From positions 57,921-121,920 of the forward strand of contig JAEZLP010000031.1 of the NCBI GenBank assembly GCA_023415235.1: DNA of 64,000 nt, read 5' to 3'. The number at the start of each line of letters is the position of its first letter. The stretch's first letter is position 1. Below the pieces are notes generated by a model that saw only the letters and a program-made list of their open reading frames with translations, was not told the origin of the DNA and made no database searches. Positions 1-8,880 of this stretch are shown piece after piece. The translations under genes and the position numbers were made by a program. This DNA comes from Bacillota bacterium (GTDB lineage: Bacteria > Bacillota > Clostridia > Peptostreptococcales > Anaerovoracaceae).

Positions 1-232
1 TATGGTCGGTTCCCATGTGTCTTTTAATGGAAGCGATGGTTCTGTCCGGATTGGTGATCGCCTGTCTCTTTGCAGTTTCACCTACCAGCCGTTCTCCGTT
101 CTTGGCAAAACCTACAACGGACGGGGTGGTTCTGTTTCCTTCCGCATTTGCGATAACCACCGGTTCGCCGCCTTCTAGCACGGCTACGCATGAATTTGTA
201 GTTCCTAAATCAATTCCAATTACTTTACCCAT
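1..232 (-). CDS. dnaK: Chaperone DnaK (Hsp70), N-terminal 77 codons; gene runs off the window
   Basis: The leftward frame from the ATG at 230-232 encodes the start of an Hsp70: the nucleotide-binding phosphate-1 loop GIDLGTTNSCVAV, then VVIANAEGNRTTPS and the ETAKRQAITNP segment typical of DnaK. DnaK is the ATP-dependent cytosolic folding chaperone that works with GrpE (nucleotide exchange) and DnaJ. A strong ribosome binding site (TAGGAGG on the minus strand, about 238-247) fixes the start. It is the third gene of the hrcA-grpE-dnaK operon, 94 bp after grpE, and should be under HrcA/CIRCE control. The remaining roughly 540 codons lie outside the window, so integrity of the gene cannot be judged. 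Confidence 0.97.
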   Translation of the reverse strand, partial: MGKVIGIDLGTTNSCVAVLEGGEPVVIANAEGNRTTPSVVGFAKNGERLVGETAKRQAITNPDRTIASIKRHMGTDH

Positions 233-326
233 TGTAATATCCTCCTATTTGCTTTCAGTTACCGACACGCCCCTTTGGCGGCTGGCTTATGGAAAATCTC
301 AATTTTATGCCTTCTCCCGGCATTTC

Positions 327-884
327 CTATTCCGCCACCTTAACCATAGCGGGTCTGATGACTTTTTTATTCAGTAAATACCCCTTTTGCAATACCTGTG
401 TCACTTTTCCACTTTCATGCTCAGTTGAATTCTCAGTGAGCACCGCATGGTGGAAGTTAGGATCAAACTGCTCCCCTAACGCATTAATTTCTTCAACCCC
501 GTTTTTTTCCAGTACCCCCTTAAACTGCTTAAAGATCAGGTTCATACCTTCCGCAAAGCTTTCATTTTCAGTGCTGTGTTCAAGCGCTCTCTCAAAATTA
601 TCTATTACATCAAGCAATTCTACTACGATTTTCTCGTTAGCATATGCATAAATGTCGCCTTTTTCTTTTTCTACTCTCTTTTTGTAGTTCTGAAAGTCGG
701 CAGCTAATCTCAAGTATCTGGTGTTGAGCTCCTCATCCTCTTTGGATGAGGCTTCCTCATTCACAGCCTCGGCTCCCTCCGTCTTCTGATCACATTCCTG
801 CTCCATTTCCGGACCTTCTACCGTCTCGGCTTCTTGCAAGTTGTCATTGTCCTGAGTGGCATCAGGCGCCTTTTTTTTACTCAT
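327..884 (-). CDS. grpE: Nucleotide exchange factor GrpE
   Basis: The 185-residue protein is the co-chaperone that releases ADP from DnaK. It has the usual architecture: an acidic, low-complexity N-terminal tail (about residues 1-50, rich in Glu), a long helix containing YLRLAADFQNYKKR, and the C-terminal beta domain with the family motif around NPNFHHAV (here DPNFHHAVL) and ending in RPAMVKV. The start is supported by GGAGGAG about 9 bases upstream of the ATG. The first codons overlap the last eight bases of hrcA, so translation is probably coupled. Length and motifs are normal. Confidence 0.97.
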   Translation of the reverse strand: MSKKKAPDATQDNDNLQEAETVEGPEMEQECDQKTEGAEAVNEEASSKEDEELNTRYLRLAADFQNYKKRVEKEKGDIYAYANEKIVVELLDVIDNFERALEHSTENESFAEGMNLIFKQFKGVLEKNGVEEINALGEQFDPNFHHAVLTENSTEHESGKVTQVLQKGYLLNKKVIRPAMVKVAE

Positions 885-1923
885 CGTTCTCGTCTCCTCC
901 CGTTATTTTAAATGTCTGGTTTATATTTTCCGTGATGTATTCAATGATTGAGGTTACTTCATCATATTTCATTCTGGTGGGTCCGATGACGCCCAGCTTC
1001 CCTACCAGCTTACCATTAATATGGTAGGTTGCCGTGATCAGGCTGCAGTCTCTCATGAGATCCTCCTGATTTTCGTTCCCGATGGTAATAATGACTCCGT
1101 TTTCCCTGTTCAGCAACACATCGGTAAAATGCTTCTTTTGATTGATCATTTCAAGAAATACTTTGGCTCTTTCGATATCATTATATTCCGGTATGGAGAA
1201 GATATTTGTAACGCCGTCCAGGTACAATTCCACGTTCAGCATATTTTCAAGGGTGCTCATGAAATTCGGGCGGATCGTTTCAACAAGCCTGCTCATAGCT
1301 TCCATATCCGTTTCGAAGCTTTTTATGATGTCAAGCCGCAGTATGTCGCTTAAAGTCTTGCCCTTGTAATTGTAGGTCATAACCTTTGACAACAGGGAGA
1401 GATTCTCTTCCGTATAGGGCACTTTCATTTTAATGGCCGTGTTGGATACTTTTCCGCTTTCCGTAACGATCATCAGCACCACAGTTCTATCATCCACGGG
1501 AAGAAAATTCACATACTTCAGACGATTGGACTCCTGATTCGGCGTGATGGCAAAGGAAGTCAGATTGGTCAGCTCGGACAGGAGAGTCGCCGCATGCTGG
1601 ATTGTTTTCTCCAGCTCGGTGACGTTTCTCGTCAGCTTTTCCGCTATGATCAGTTTTTCTTCCTCCGGCAATTCGTATTTTTGCATCAGGTTGTTTACAT
1701 ATAATCGATACGCCTTATCGGAAGGCACTCTTCCCGCCGAAGTATGAGGATGTGTCAAAAACCCCATCTCCTCCAGATCGGACATTTCGTTTCTGATGGT
1801 GGCAGGGCTGATTTGCATGTCAAGCTTTTTGGAGAGAGTTCTCGATCCGATGGGTTCAGCAGATCGAATGAAATCACCCACAATCGCTTGTAATATTCTT
1901 AATTTCCTTTCCGATAAATCCAT
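877..1923 (-). CDS. hrcA: Heat-inducible transcription repressor HrcA
   Basis: HrcA represses class I heat-shock genes by binding CIRCE operators and is itself kept active by GroE. The product begins MDLSERKLRILQAIV, the conserved HrcA winged-helix start, with SKKLDMQISPATIRNEM as the recognition helix region and HPHTSAGRVPSDKAYR after it; the C-terminal part contains the dimerisation segment GVIGPTRMKYD. An ATG twelve bases further upstream (1933-1935) is in frame, but the one at 1921-1923 is chosen because GGAGAG sits just before it and homologues start there. It is first in the hrcA-grpE-dnaK operon and has a perfect CIRCE 49 bp upstream, so it is autoregulated. Confidence 0.96.
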   Translation of the reverse strand: MDLSERKLRILQAIVGDFIRSAEPIGSRTLSKKLDMQISPATIRNEMSDLEEMGFLTHPHTSAGRVPSDKAYRLYVNNLMQKYELPEEEKLIIAEKLTRNVTELEKTIQHAATLLSELTNLTSFAITPNQESNRLKYVNFLPVDDRTVVLMIVTESGKVSNTAIKMKVPYTEENLSLLSKVMTYNYKGKTLSDILRLDIIKSFETDMEAMSRLVETIRPNFMSTLENMLNVELYLDGVTNIFSIPEYNDIERAKVFLEMINQKKHFTDVLLNRENGVIITIGNENQEDLMRDCSLITATYHINGKLVGKLGVIGPTRMKYDEVTSIIEYITENINQTFKITGGDENDE

Positions 1924-1971
1924 CTTACTCTCCATTTTTGAACAGTTTGCTGTAACTTTTTCCTTTGATTG

Positions 1972-1998
1972 TTAGCACTCGTAACAGGTGAGTGCTAA
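1972..1998. promoter_or_regulatory. CIRCE operator (HrcA binding site)
   Basis: A perfect consensus CIRCE element: TTAGCACTC, a nine-base spacer, then GAGTGCTAA. It lies between the likely hrcA promoter and the hrcA start codon, which is the expected position for HrcA repression of the hrcA-grpE-dnaK operon. Both arms match the consensus at all nine positions. Confidence 0.98.
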
Positions 1999-2009
1999 GA
2001 CTTAATTTT

Positions 2010-2038
2010 AATTTAACACTGTTGTATCCTATTGTCAA
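2010..2038 (-). promoter_or_regulatory. Sigma-A type promoter of the hrcA operon
   Basis: On the minus strand a perfect -35 TTGACA (2033-2038) is followed after 17 bases by TAAATT (2010-2015) as -10. Transcription would begin close to the CIRCE element, so HrcA bound there would block initiation. The -35 is clear; the -10 is only a moderate match. Confidence 0.7.
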
Positions 2039-2121
2039 CAGTGTTTTATAAAATAATTGTAAATTTTTTTCAGCTCTTATACCGGGTCTTATGCGGAGAT
2101 ATCGCCCGTGTTCATCTCTTT

Positions 2122-2151
2122 TTCATAAGTTTTTTATGATTGGTATATAAT
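2122..2151 (+). promoter_or_regulatory. Possible sigma-A promoter for the cytidylate-kinase-like gene
   Basis: TTCATA (2122-2127), an 18-base spacer and a perfect TATAAT (2146-2151) precede the gene starting at 2249. A second TATAAT (2170-2175) is also present without a good -35. The 325-bp interval 1924-2248 otherwise holds only the CIRCE and hrcA promoter. Confidence 0.4.
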
Positions 2152-2248
2152 TATATTTACCTGTTGTGTTATAATTTTAAACATCACTTCAACGGAAACC
2201 TGAAGAGCGGAATAGAACTGTTATTTTGATTGGAAAGGAGCTGCCATC

Positions 2249-2905
2249 ATGAACAGTAATGCTGTCATTACCATTGCGAGACAATTTGGAAGCGGAGGAA
2301 GAGAAATCGGCGAAAGACTTGCCGAAAAAATGGAGATCCCGTTTTATGACAAATCCTTGATTCATTTGGCCGCGAAAGAAAGCGGCATTGACGAAGACCT
2401 TTTTGACTATGCAGATGAAAATTCAAATCATGGGTTCTGGACAGCATCCGCCGGCAATACGGCGTTCTATGGGAACCGGATTTCCCTTTTCAATGAAATG
2501 CCGATGAATGACAAGCTGTTCCTGATCCAGTCCAATATGATACGAAAACTGGCGTCAGGTGGTCCCTGCGTCATCGTTGGACGCTGTGCGGATTATATCC
2601 TGAGAGGCCATGACAATCTCGTTACCGTATTCATCCATGCAAACGACAAGGATCGTTTGCGCCGGGTGGTCAGTTCCTACGGCGTTGAAGAAAAGGATGC
2701 GATTGAGGTCATGACCAAAACCGATAAAAAGAGAGCTGCCTATTACAACTATTATTCCGGTGAGAAATGGGGCCGGGCGGACAATTATGATCTGTCTATC
2801 AACTCCAGCGCTGTCGGCATCAACGGCGCGGTGGAGCTGATTATAGAATTCTCCGACTTAAAGCTTGCGGGATCAAAGCAAGCAAGCGGTACAGTCCGTC
2901 CATGA
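2249..2905 (+). CDS. Cytidylate kinase-like family protein
   Basis: This 218-residue protein belongs to the cytidylate-kinase-like family (PF13189 type), P-loop nucleoside/nucleotide kinases of uncertain substrate common in Clostridia. The N-terminus ITIARQFGSGGREIGERLA carries the glycine-rich phosphate loop; LASGGPCVIVGRCADYIL and the NYDLSINSS segment are also family hallmarks. Real cytidylate kinase (CMP to CDP) is a relative, but this group is distinct and a CMP activity is not assured. The start has AAAGGAG nine bases upstream. The last 65 bases overlap, convergently, the 3' end of the acyltransferase gene on the other strand, so the C-terminal tail (after the DLKLAG segment) may be a recent extension. 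Confidence 0.85.
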   Translation: MNSNAVITIARQFGSGGREIGERLAEKMEIPFYDKSLIHLAAKESGIDEDLFDYADENSNHGFWTASAGNTAFYGNRISLFNEMPMNDKLFLIQSNMIRKLASGGPCVIVGRCADYILRGHDNLVTVFIHANDKDRLRRVVSSYGVEEKDAIEVMTKTDKKRAAYYNYYSGEKWGRADNYDLSINSSAVGINGAVELIIEFSDLKLAGSKQASGTVRP

Positions 2906-3905
2906 AATTCTGGTAACCCATTACAACTTGCGGTCTGGAAAACAGCCATAAAGAAAGTACTGCAGCTGCGGTCAGACCAAGATAGGACAGTACATCCTGC
3001 CCGAATAAGCCGCCATAAAATTTGATGAGATACCGGATTATAATATGTAACACGTAAACGGTCATAGTGCTCTGACCGATACCGGATAGAAAAGTTCTTT
3101 TCTTCGGCGCAAGATTCAGAAAGACAAGAATCCATGCTGTGGACAATCCGAAAATCGCCACTCTTGCCAAGACTCCTTCCATCCAGGTCAATCCTGTCGC
3201 CCAATAGGATGACTTCATATAAAGCGCTTCCAGCGGGAACGGATTCTTGAAGGCAATCAGGACAGATACGGCCAGAAGTCCTGCCATCGCCAGCGCTCCG
3301 ACCGCTTTCGGAATAGCCCGTATCTTCTCGAGCCACTCCTTTCTAAAATAATAACCAAGTAAAAAAAACGGAAGGAAGCTGAAGGTTCTACCCAAGGACA
3401 GGGTTGAATTCAAAAACGGTACAAAGCCTGCCGCCAGCGACAATACAACGCTGATCGGCAGGATTTTTTTTATTCTGACCAAGTCCTTCAGCAGATGGCG
3501 ATAGTAGAACAGGGTCAATAGATACCATAGCGCCATGGTAGGCTGAGCCATGTTAAGATTAGCTTGTCCGAAAATCAGATACCGGAACCCGAACATGACC
3601 GGCATCAAAATCAGATAGGGAAATAAAAAGGTCCGAAACGACGTTTCCCTGCATTTCTCAAGATTTCTTGAAAAGTACCCCGAGACGAACAGAAATCCCT
3701 GCATGATATAGGAAAATGAAATAACATATACTGTTCCGCCGAAGGACGCCGTTTCAAAGGTATCGCTCATTCTGAAATAATGAGCGATCACTACGGAAAA
3801 TATTAAATACGCCTTGATATTGTCGAACAAATAGTATCTGTCTTTTAGACCGGTCTCTTTTTCACGACCCTTGGTCATACTATTTTTATGTAAGCTCTCA
3901 TCCAC
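2841..3905 (-). CDS. Membrane acyltransferase, acyltransferase-3 / fucose 4-O-acetylase-like
   Basis: A 354-residue polytopic membrane protein of the acyltransferase-3 superfamily, which transfers acetyl or other acyl groups to extracellular sugars or lipids. The N-terminal RYYLFDNIKAYLIFSVVIAHYFR contains the conserved DNIK and the histidine of the first transmembrane helix; about ten hydrophobic segments follow, and TVYVLHIIIRYL near the C-terminus is the typical last helix. The start is a GTG at 3903-3905 with AAAGGAAA about ten bases upstream; an internal ATG at the MTKGREKE segment is possible. It follows glpK by 18 bp and probably shares its transcript. The acceptor substrate is unknown. 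Its 3' end overlaps the convergent gene at 2249-2905. Confidence 0.85.
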   Translation of the reverse strand: MDESLHKNSMTKGREKETGLKDRYYLFDNIKAYLIFSVVIAHYFRMSDTFETASFGGTVYVISFSYIMQGFLFVSGYFSRNLEKCRETSFRTFLFPYLILMPVMFGFRYLIFGQANLNMAQPTMALWYLLTLFYYRHLLKDLVRIKKILPISVVLSLAAGFVPFLNSTLSLGRTFSFLPFFLLGYYFRKEWLEKIRAIPKAVGALAMAGLLAVSVLIAFKNPFPLEALYMKSSYWATGLTWMEGVLARVAIFGLSTAWILVFLNLAPKKRTFLSGIGQSTMTVYVLHIIIRYLIKFYGGLFGQDVLSYLGLTAAAVLSLWLFSRPQVVMGYQNFMDGLYRLLALIPQALSRRIL

Positions 3906-3923
3906 TATTGATAAATTTCCTTT

Positions 3924-5414
3924 CTATCTAGCCCAGTACAGTGTCGTACCCACCGCTTTCTTCCATCCGTCGAGCAGTTGGTCTCTATGATCGGATTCCA
4001 TGTCCGGTTCAAAGACTCGGGAGATCTGCCAGTTGTCGATAACCTCTTCCCTGCTCCCCCAGTATCCTGCGGCAAGTCCCGCCAGATAGGCTGCGCCCAG
4101 GGCTGTAGTCTCTATCGAAATAGGCCGTTTGACCGACACATTGATGATGTCCGCCTGGAACTGCATGAGAAAATTGTTTGCGCATGCACCGCCGTCCACC
4201 CTGAGAGATGACAGTTTGATTCCTGAGTCCTCTTCCATGGCGTCCAATAAGTCCTTGGACTGATATGCCAGGGATTCCAGCGTTGCCCGAACAATGTGGT
4301 TTCTGTTTGCTCCCCTTGTAATGCCTACAATGGTGCCTCTTGCATAGGGATCCCAGTAGGGAGCCCCCAGCCCGACAAAAGCCGGAACCAGATAGACGCC
4401 GTTGGTATCCGGAACCTGCCCGGCCATCCATTCCGTATCAGCGGCGTGATCGATCAGCTTCATTTCATCCCGCAGCCATTGGATCGCAGCGCCGGCTACA
4501 AAGACCGATCCCTCAAGCGCATAGTTGATCTCTCCGTTGATTCCCCAAGCAATGGTCGTGATCAATCCATTTTTTGAATAAACCGGTTTTTTCCCCGTGT
4601 TCATCAGCAAAAAGCATCCCGTCCCATAGGTATTCTTCGCTTCTCCCTCATTGAAACAGGTCTGACCGAATAATGCAGCCTGCTGATCGCCGGCAGCCCC
4701 TCCGATGGGGATCTCTCCGCCAAATATCGCGCTATCGGTCATGCCGTATACCTCGCTGGATGATCTGATCTCCGGCAGGATGCAGCGCGGTATCTCCAGT
4801 TCGTTGAGAATTTCCGGATCCCATTCCAGCGTTTTGATATTGAACAACATGGTACGGGAGGCATTGGAATAGTCAGTGATATGTACCTTTCCGCTGGTCA
4901 GCCTCCAGATCAGCCAGGTCTCTATGGTGCCGAACAGAAGCTCTCCGTTTTCTGCGCGTTCTCTTGCGCCTTCCACATTTTCCAGGATCCAGCGGATCTT
5001 TGTAGCGGAAAAGTAGGCGTCAATGGGCAAGCCGGTCTTGCTTCTGATTATATCGGACAATCCCTTTTCCTTCAGCAAATCGCAGTAATCCGCAGTCCTT
5101 CTGCACTGCCACACAATGGCGTTGCAGATCGGAACGCCGGTTTTTCTGTCCCAGATCACCGTAGTTTCTCTCTGGTTGGTGATTCCAATCGCGGCGATGT
5201 TCTGAAATCCAGCGTTGATCTTCTTCATCGCCTCCCGGGCGACTTCAATCTGGGTCGACCAGATTTCCATGGCGTCATGTTCCACCCAGCCCGGTTTCGG
5301 ATAAATCTGTTTGAATTCCTTCTGGGCCACGCTGACTGCTTCGCCCTTCTTGTTGAACAGGATGCATCTTGAGCTGGTGGTTCCCTGATCCAGCGACATA
5401 ACATACTTTTCCAT
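3924..5414 (-). CDS. glpK: Glycerol kinase
   Basis: ATP-dependent phosphorylation of glycerol to sn-glycerol 3-phosphate, feeding glycolysis and glycerolipid or teichoic acid synthesis. The 496-residue product begins MEKYVMSLDQGTTSSRC with the FGGY phosphate-1 loop DQGTTSSR, then PGWVEHDA, NQRETTVIWD, GAAGDQQAALFGQ and LRVDGGACANNFLMQF, all glycerol-kinase signatures. The open frame extends 19 codons further upstream, but GAAAGGAG precedes the ATG at 5412-5414. The gene stands after hemW (19 bp gap) and before the acyltransferase, with no glpF or glpR next to it, so its regulation is not evident here. Confidence 0.97.
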   Translation of the reverse strand: MEKYVMSLDQGTTSSRCILFNKKGEAVSVAQKEFKQIYPKPGWVEHDAMEIWSTQIEVAREAMKKINAGFQNIAAIGITNQRETTVIWDRKTGVPICNAIVWQCRRTADYCDLLKEKGLSDIIRSKTGLPIDAYFSATKIRWILENVEGARERAENGELLFGTIETWLIWRLTSGKVHITDYSNASRTMLFNIKTLEWDPEILNELEIPRCILPEIRSSSEVYGMTDSAIFGGEIPIGGAAGDQQAALFGQTCFNEGEAKNTYGTGCFLLMNTGKKPVYSKNGLITTIAWGINGEINYALEGSVFVAGAAIQWLRDEMKLIDHAADTEWMAGQVPDTNGVYLVPAFVGLGAPYWDPYARGTIVGITRGANRNHIVRATLESLAYQSKDLLDAMEEDSGIKLSSLRVDGGACANNFLMQFQADIINVSVKRPISIETTALGAAYLAGLAAGYWGSREEVIDNWQISRVFEPDMESDHRDQLLDGWKKAVGTTLYWAR

Positions 5415-5433
5415 GTCTGCACTCCTTTCTATA

Positions 5434-6657
5434 TTAAACAAACTCCTTAAGAACTGTGTTTGAAATATCAAGTCCCCTATTCGTAAACCTCAGCCGCCCT
5501 CCGGTTATTTCCATAAGCCCGTTCTCCAGGCTTTTATTCAGCACTTCGCCGTGAATGGCTTCCAGTTCTTCTCCGAATTTTTCCTTAAAATCAAGCAGTT
5601 CAATCCCTTGTATCTTTCTGAGACCGGTGAAAAGGTATTCCGAGATGTTGTCTTCCCTCGTGTTTCTGTGCCGCTGGGCGATAAAAGGACTCTCTTCACC
5701 CTCTATCTGAAGTCCGCCAGTGCCTGCGGCGGCATATCCCCGGTCATCGAACAGACCGCCTGTGCTTATATATTCATTCAGGTCAGTTTTATTGCTGAAC
5801 CTGGTTCCTTCCAGAAAGGAATGGGCTCCGAGACCGAGTCCCAGATATTCCTCCATAGACCAGTATTTCAAGTTGTGCCTGCATGGAAATCCGTCCTTCG
5901 CCCCGTTGGATATCTCATAATGCCGGAATCCCCACGATTCAAGCTTATCCACCGCATAATGGTACATCTCCCGATCCAGTTCCTCATCGGCTTCATGGAT
6001 CGTTCCATTGCGCGCCATGAACCAAAAGGGCGTATCCTCCTCGATTTGAAGGCTATAAAAGGAAATATGCTCCGGATCCAGGGCTTTCGCCTCTTTCAAG
6101 GTCTTACTCCAAATCCCCATCGTCTGGCCGGGAATCGCAAACATCAAATCGATATTGATATTTTCAAAGCCGCAGTCCCTTGCAAGGCGATAACCATCCA
6201 GAAATTCCTCAGCGGTATGAATCCTTCCCAGACCGCAGAGAAGTCTGTTGTCCAGGGATTGAGCGCCGATGCTTAGTCGGTTGATTCCGCCCCGATGATA
6301 GGCGTCCAATTTGTGCCTTGTCAGGGTTCCGGGGTTGGATTCCATTGAAAATTCAACGTCGGGGCTTATGGCAAAACTGTCTTTGATGCAGTCCAGCATG
6401 ACCATGATCAGTCTTTCCTCCGCCAGCGTGGGAGTGCCGCCGCCAATAAAAATTGTATCTACATAATATTTTTTACCGTAAATCAGTCCGTTGAGTGCGA
6501 TCTCCCGGTTCAAAGCACGGAAATAGGCAGCCTGCTCCTCCTCCGGGATCCCTCCGAAGGATAGAAAATCACAGTAGCTGCACTTTTTGATACAAAAAGG
6601 GATATGAAGATATAGCCCCAAGGGTTTCCTTGGGGCTGCCGCATTATTTATTGTCAT
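5434..6657 (-). CDS. hemW: Radical SAM heme chaperone HemW
   Basis: HemW (formerly annotated as oxygen-independent coproporphyrinogen oxidase) is a radical SAM protein that binds and delivers heme. The 407-residue sequence has the 4Fe-4S motif CxxxCxxC at residues 22-29 (FCIKKCSYCDF), the GGGTPT segment, and EFSMESNPGT and RLSIGAQS motifs of the family; the extra cysteine of true HemN (CxxxCxxCxC) is absent, which favours HemW. Its ATG overlaps the lepA stop region by 14 bp, a common lepA-hemW arrangement suggesting translational coupling. Codons 8-15 form a perfect 10-bp hairpin (6614-6637). Confidence 0.94.
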   Translation of the reverse strand: MTINNAAAPRKPLGLYLHIPFCIKKCSYCDFLSFGGIPEEEQAAYFRALNREIALNGLIYGKKYYVDTIFIGGGTPTLAEERLIMVMLDCIKDSFAISPDVEFSMESNPGTLTRHKLDAYHRGGINRLSIGAQSLDNRLLCGLGRIHTAEEFLDGYRLARDCGFENINIDLMFAIPGQTMGIWSKTLKEAKALDPEHISFYSLQIEEDTPFWFMARNGTIHEADEELDREMYHYAVDKLESWGFRHYEISNGAKDGFPCRHNLKYWSMEEYLGLGLGAHSFLEGTRFSNKTDLNEYISTGGLFDDRGYAAAGTGGLQIEGEESPFIAQRHRNTREDNISEYLFTGLRKIQGIELLDFKEKFGEELEAIHGEVLNKSLENGLMEITGGRLRFTNRGLDISNTVLKEFV

Positions 6658-8455
6658 CGTATTTCAGCACCGCTGTAAACGCTTCCTGGGGCACTTCCAC
6701 GGTTCCGAACTGCCTCATTCTCTTTTTTCCTTCCTTCTGTTTCTCCAGAAGCTTTCTTTTTCGTGAGATATCTCCTCCATAGCACTTGGCTAGAACGTCC
6801 TTCCGGTAGGCCTTGACGGTCTCCCGCGCTATGACCTTCTGTCCGATGGAGGCCTGAATCGGCACCTCGAACTGGTGAGGAGGAATGATTTCCTTCAGCT
6901 TTTCACATACAAAACGGCCCCGGCTGTATGCCTTGGATTCGTGTACAATCATGGAAAATGCGTCCACCAGCTCCTTATTCAGAAGAATGTCCATCTTAAC
7001 CACATTGGATTTCTCGTAACGGATGAATTCATAATCCAGGGAGCCGTAGCCTCTGGTCTTTGACTTCAGCGCGTCAAAGAAATCGTAGATTACTTCGTTC
7101 AGCGGCATTTCATAGTGAAGAGCCACGCGATTTTCCGTGATATATTCCATATGGAGCATTTTCCCCCGGCGTTCCTGGCAGATTTCCATGATGCTCCCCA
7201 CATATTCCTTCGGGATCATGATATCCGCTTTCACGATCGGCTCCTCAATATGGCGGATCTCTATGGGAGACGGGAGATTGGAAGGATTCTGGATCATTTC
7301 CTCCCTTCCGTCATTCAAAACCACTTTGTAGATAACGCTTGGGGCTGTGGTGATGATTCCAAGGTCGAATTCCCGTTCCAGCCGTTCTACAATGATCTCC
7401 ATATGAAGCAGTCCGAGAAAACCGCAGCGGAATCCAAATCCCAGCGCAGTTGAGGTTTCCGGTTCAAAATGAAACGCAGCATCGTTGACCTGCAGCTTTT
7501 CCAGGGCATCCTTCACGTTTTCGTATTTCTCGGTTCCCGCGGGGTAAATGCCGCAGTATACCATGGGCTGCACTTTTTTATAGCCCGGCAGGGGTTCCTC
7601 CGTGGGATCCGCATCCAGAGTGATGGTATCGCCTACCCTTGCGTCGGCTACCTGTTTGATGCTGGCGCAGACATAGCCTACTTCCCCCGCGGAAAGCTCG
7701 CTGACCGGAACCGGTCCGGGAGCGTAGACGCCAACTTCGGTCACTTCGTACTTTTTCTTTGTATTCATCAGGCGAATCATATCGCCTTTTTTGATTTTTC
7801 CATCGAATACGCGGGTGTAGATTACAACACCGCGATAATTGTCATAGTATGAGTCAAAGATCAAGGCCTTCAGCTTTCCTTCGGCATCGCCCTTCGGAGC
7901 CGGAATCTTTGCGACTACAGCCTCCAGCACATCTTCGATGCCAATGCCTTCCTTTGCGGAAATCAGCGGCGCGTCATGGGCGTCGATCCCGATAATATCC
8001 TCAATTTCTTGCTTCGCCTCATCCGGTCTTGCGCTGGCCAGATCGATCTTGTTGATGACCGGTAATATTTCAAGATCTTCGTCCAGGGCCAGATATACGT
8101 TGGCAAGAGTCTGTGCTTCCACTCCCTGGGTAGCGTCCACGATCAGCACCGCCCCTTCGCAGGCGGCCAGACTTCTTGACACCTCATAGGTGAAATCCAC
8201 GTGGCCTGGAGTATCAATCAGATTGAAGATATACTCATGACCGTCCTTAGCCTTGTAGGCAAGACGGGTTGTCTGGAGCTTGATCGTGATTCCTCTTTCC
8301 CTTTCCAGCTCCATATTGTCCAAAAATTGCTCCTTCATTTCCCGATGGGAAACCAGACCGGTATTTTCTATAATCCGGTCTGCCAGAGTCGATTTGCCGT
8401 GATCTATGTGCGCAATAATGCAAAAGTTTCTGATATACTGCTGGTATGAATTCAT
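6644..8455 (-). CDS. lepA: Elongation factor 4 (LepA), back-translocating ribosomal GTPase
   Basis: The 603-residue protein matches LepA in full: G1 AHIDHGKSTLADR (about residues 15-27), G2 region RGITIK, G3 DTPGHVDF, G4 NKIDL, the EF-G-like domains II, III and V, and the LepA-specific C-terminal domain ending in KRKLLEKQKEGKKRMR and VPQEAF. It acts on stalled ribosomes in the cytoplasm. GGAGG lies six bases before the ATG. It heads the lepA-hemW unit; the small membrane protein gene at 8519-8842 is 63 bp upstream on the same strand. Confidence 0.98.
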   Translation of the reverse strand: MNSYQQYIRNFCIIAHIDHGKSTLADRIIENTGLVSHREMKEQFLDNMELERERGITIKLQTTRLAYKAKDGHEYIFNLIDTPGHVDFTYEVSRSLAACEGAVLIVDATQGVEAQTLANVYLALDEDLEILPVINKIDLASARPDEAKQEIEDIIGIDAHDAPLISAKEGIGIEDVLEAVVAKIPAPKGDAEGKLKALIFDSYYDNYRGVVIYTRVFDGKIKKGDMIRLMNTKKKYEVTEVGVYAPGPVPVSELSAGEVGYVCASIKQVADARVGDTITLDADPTEEPLPGYKKVQPMVYCGIYPAGTEKYENVKDALEKLQVNDAAFHFEPETSTALGFGFRCGFLGLLHMEIIVERLEREFDLGIITTAPSVIYKVVLNDGREEMIQNPSNLPSPIEIRHIEEPIVKADIMIPKEYVGSIMEICQERRGKMLHMEYITENRVALHYEMPLNEVIYDFFDALKSKTRGYGSLDYEFIRYEKSNVVKMDILLNKELVDAFSMIVHESKAYSRGRFVCEKLKEIIPPHQFEVPIQASIGQKVIARETVKAYRKDVLAKCYGGDISRKRKLLEKQKEGKKRMRQFGTVEVPQEAFTAVLKYDDNK

Positions 8456-8518
8456 CGTTCCTCCATTTGTCTGCTACTTTCCAAAATTGCGTTCATTATA
8501 TCATATCCCCACGGCTTT

Positions 8519-8842
8519 TTACAATATCTCCGTTTGAAATACAGTGTAATCCCGCGCAGGTTCTTCGATTCCAAGAAAATCCTGAATATCAGCTGCAATC
8601 ATATCCAGTCCGCCGACCACAGTATTGCTGAAATCTCTCCAGTTTTCGTATAGTTTCTTTATATTGACCGCTCCGGTTTGTCCAAACATGGAAAATGTCA
8701 CATATTCGGAATTGACCCGCCTCACGTGCAAAGCAATCTTCCCTTCCCGATCCATCATGTCGGAATAGGCCTCATCTACAGCTGTGATACCGTACACCGC
8801 CGCAAAGACTAAAACAAACACAATCAATTTTTTCAATTTCAT
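8519..8842 (-). CDS. Small protein with N-terminal membrane anchor or signal, function unknown
   Basis: I do not recognise this 107-residue product. It starts MKLKKLIVFVLVFAAVYG, one hydrophobic helix after a basic start, consistent with an uncleaved membrane anchor or signal peptide; the rest (EAYSDMMDREGKIAL, TFSMFGQTGAVNIKKLY, DMIAADIQDFLGIE) is mixed and soluble, without cysteines. A 22-codon upstream extension is open, but GGAG stands eight bases before the ATG at 8840-8842. It lies between spoIIP and lepA on the same strand, 101 bp after spoIIP, so it might belong to a sporulation-linked transcript, although a hairpin separates them. Confidence 0.7.
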   Translation of the reverse strand: MKLKKLIVFVLVFAAVYGITAVDEAYSDMMDREGKIALHVRRVNSEYVTFSMFGQTGAVNIKKLYENWRDFSNTVVGGLDMIAADIQDFLGIEEPARDYTVFQTEIL

Positions 8843-8880
8843 TGGTTTCTCCAGAGTATATTCAAGTTTTATCCGTACAA

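Noticed and set aside
1936..2248. Possible riboswitch or RNA leader before the cytidylate-kinase-like gene
   Set aside because: The interval is AT-rich, holds the CIRCE and promoters, and shows no conserved riboswitch core.
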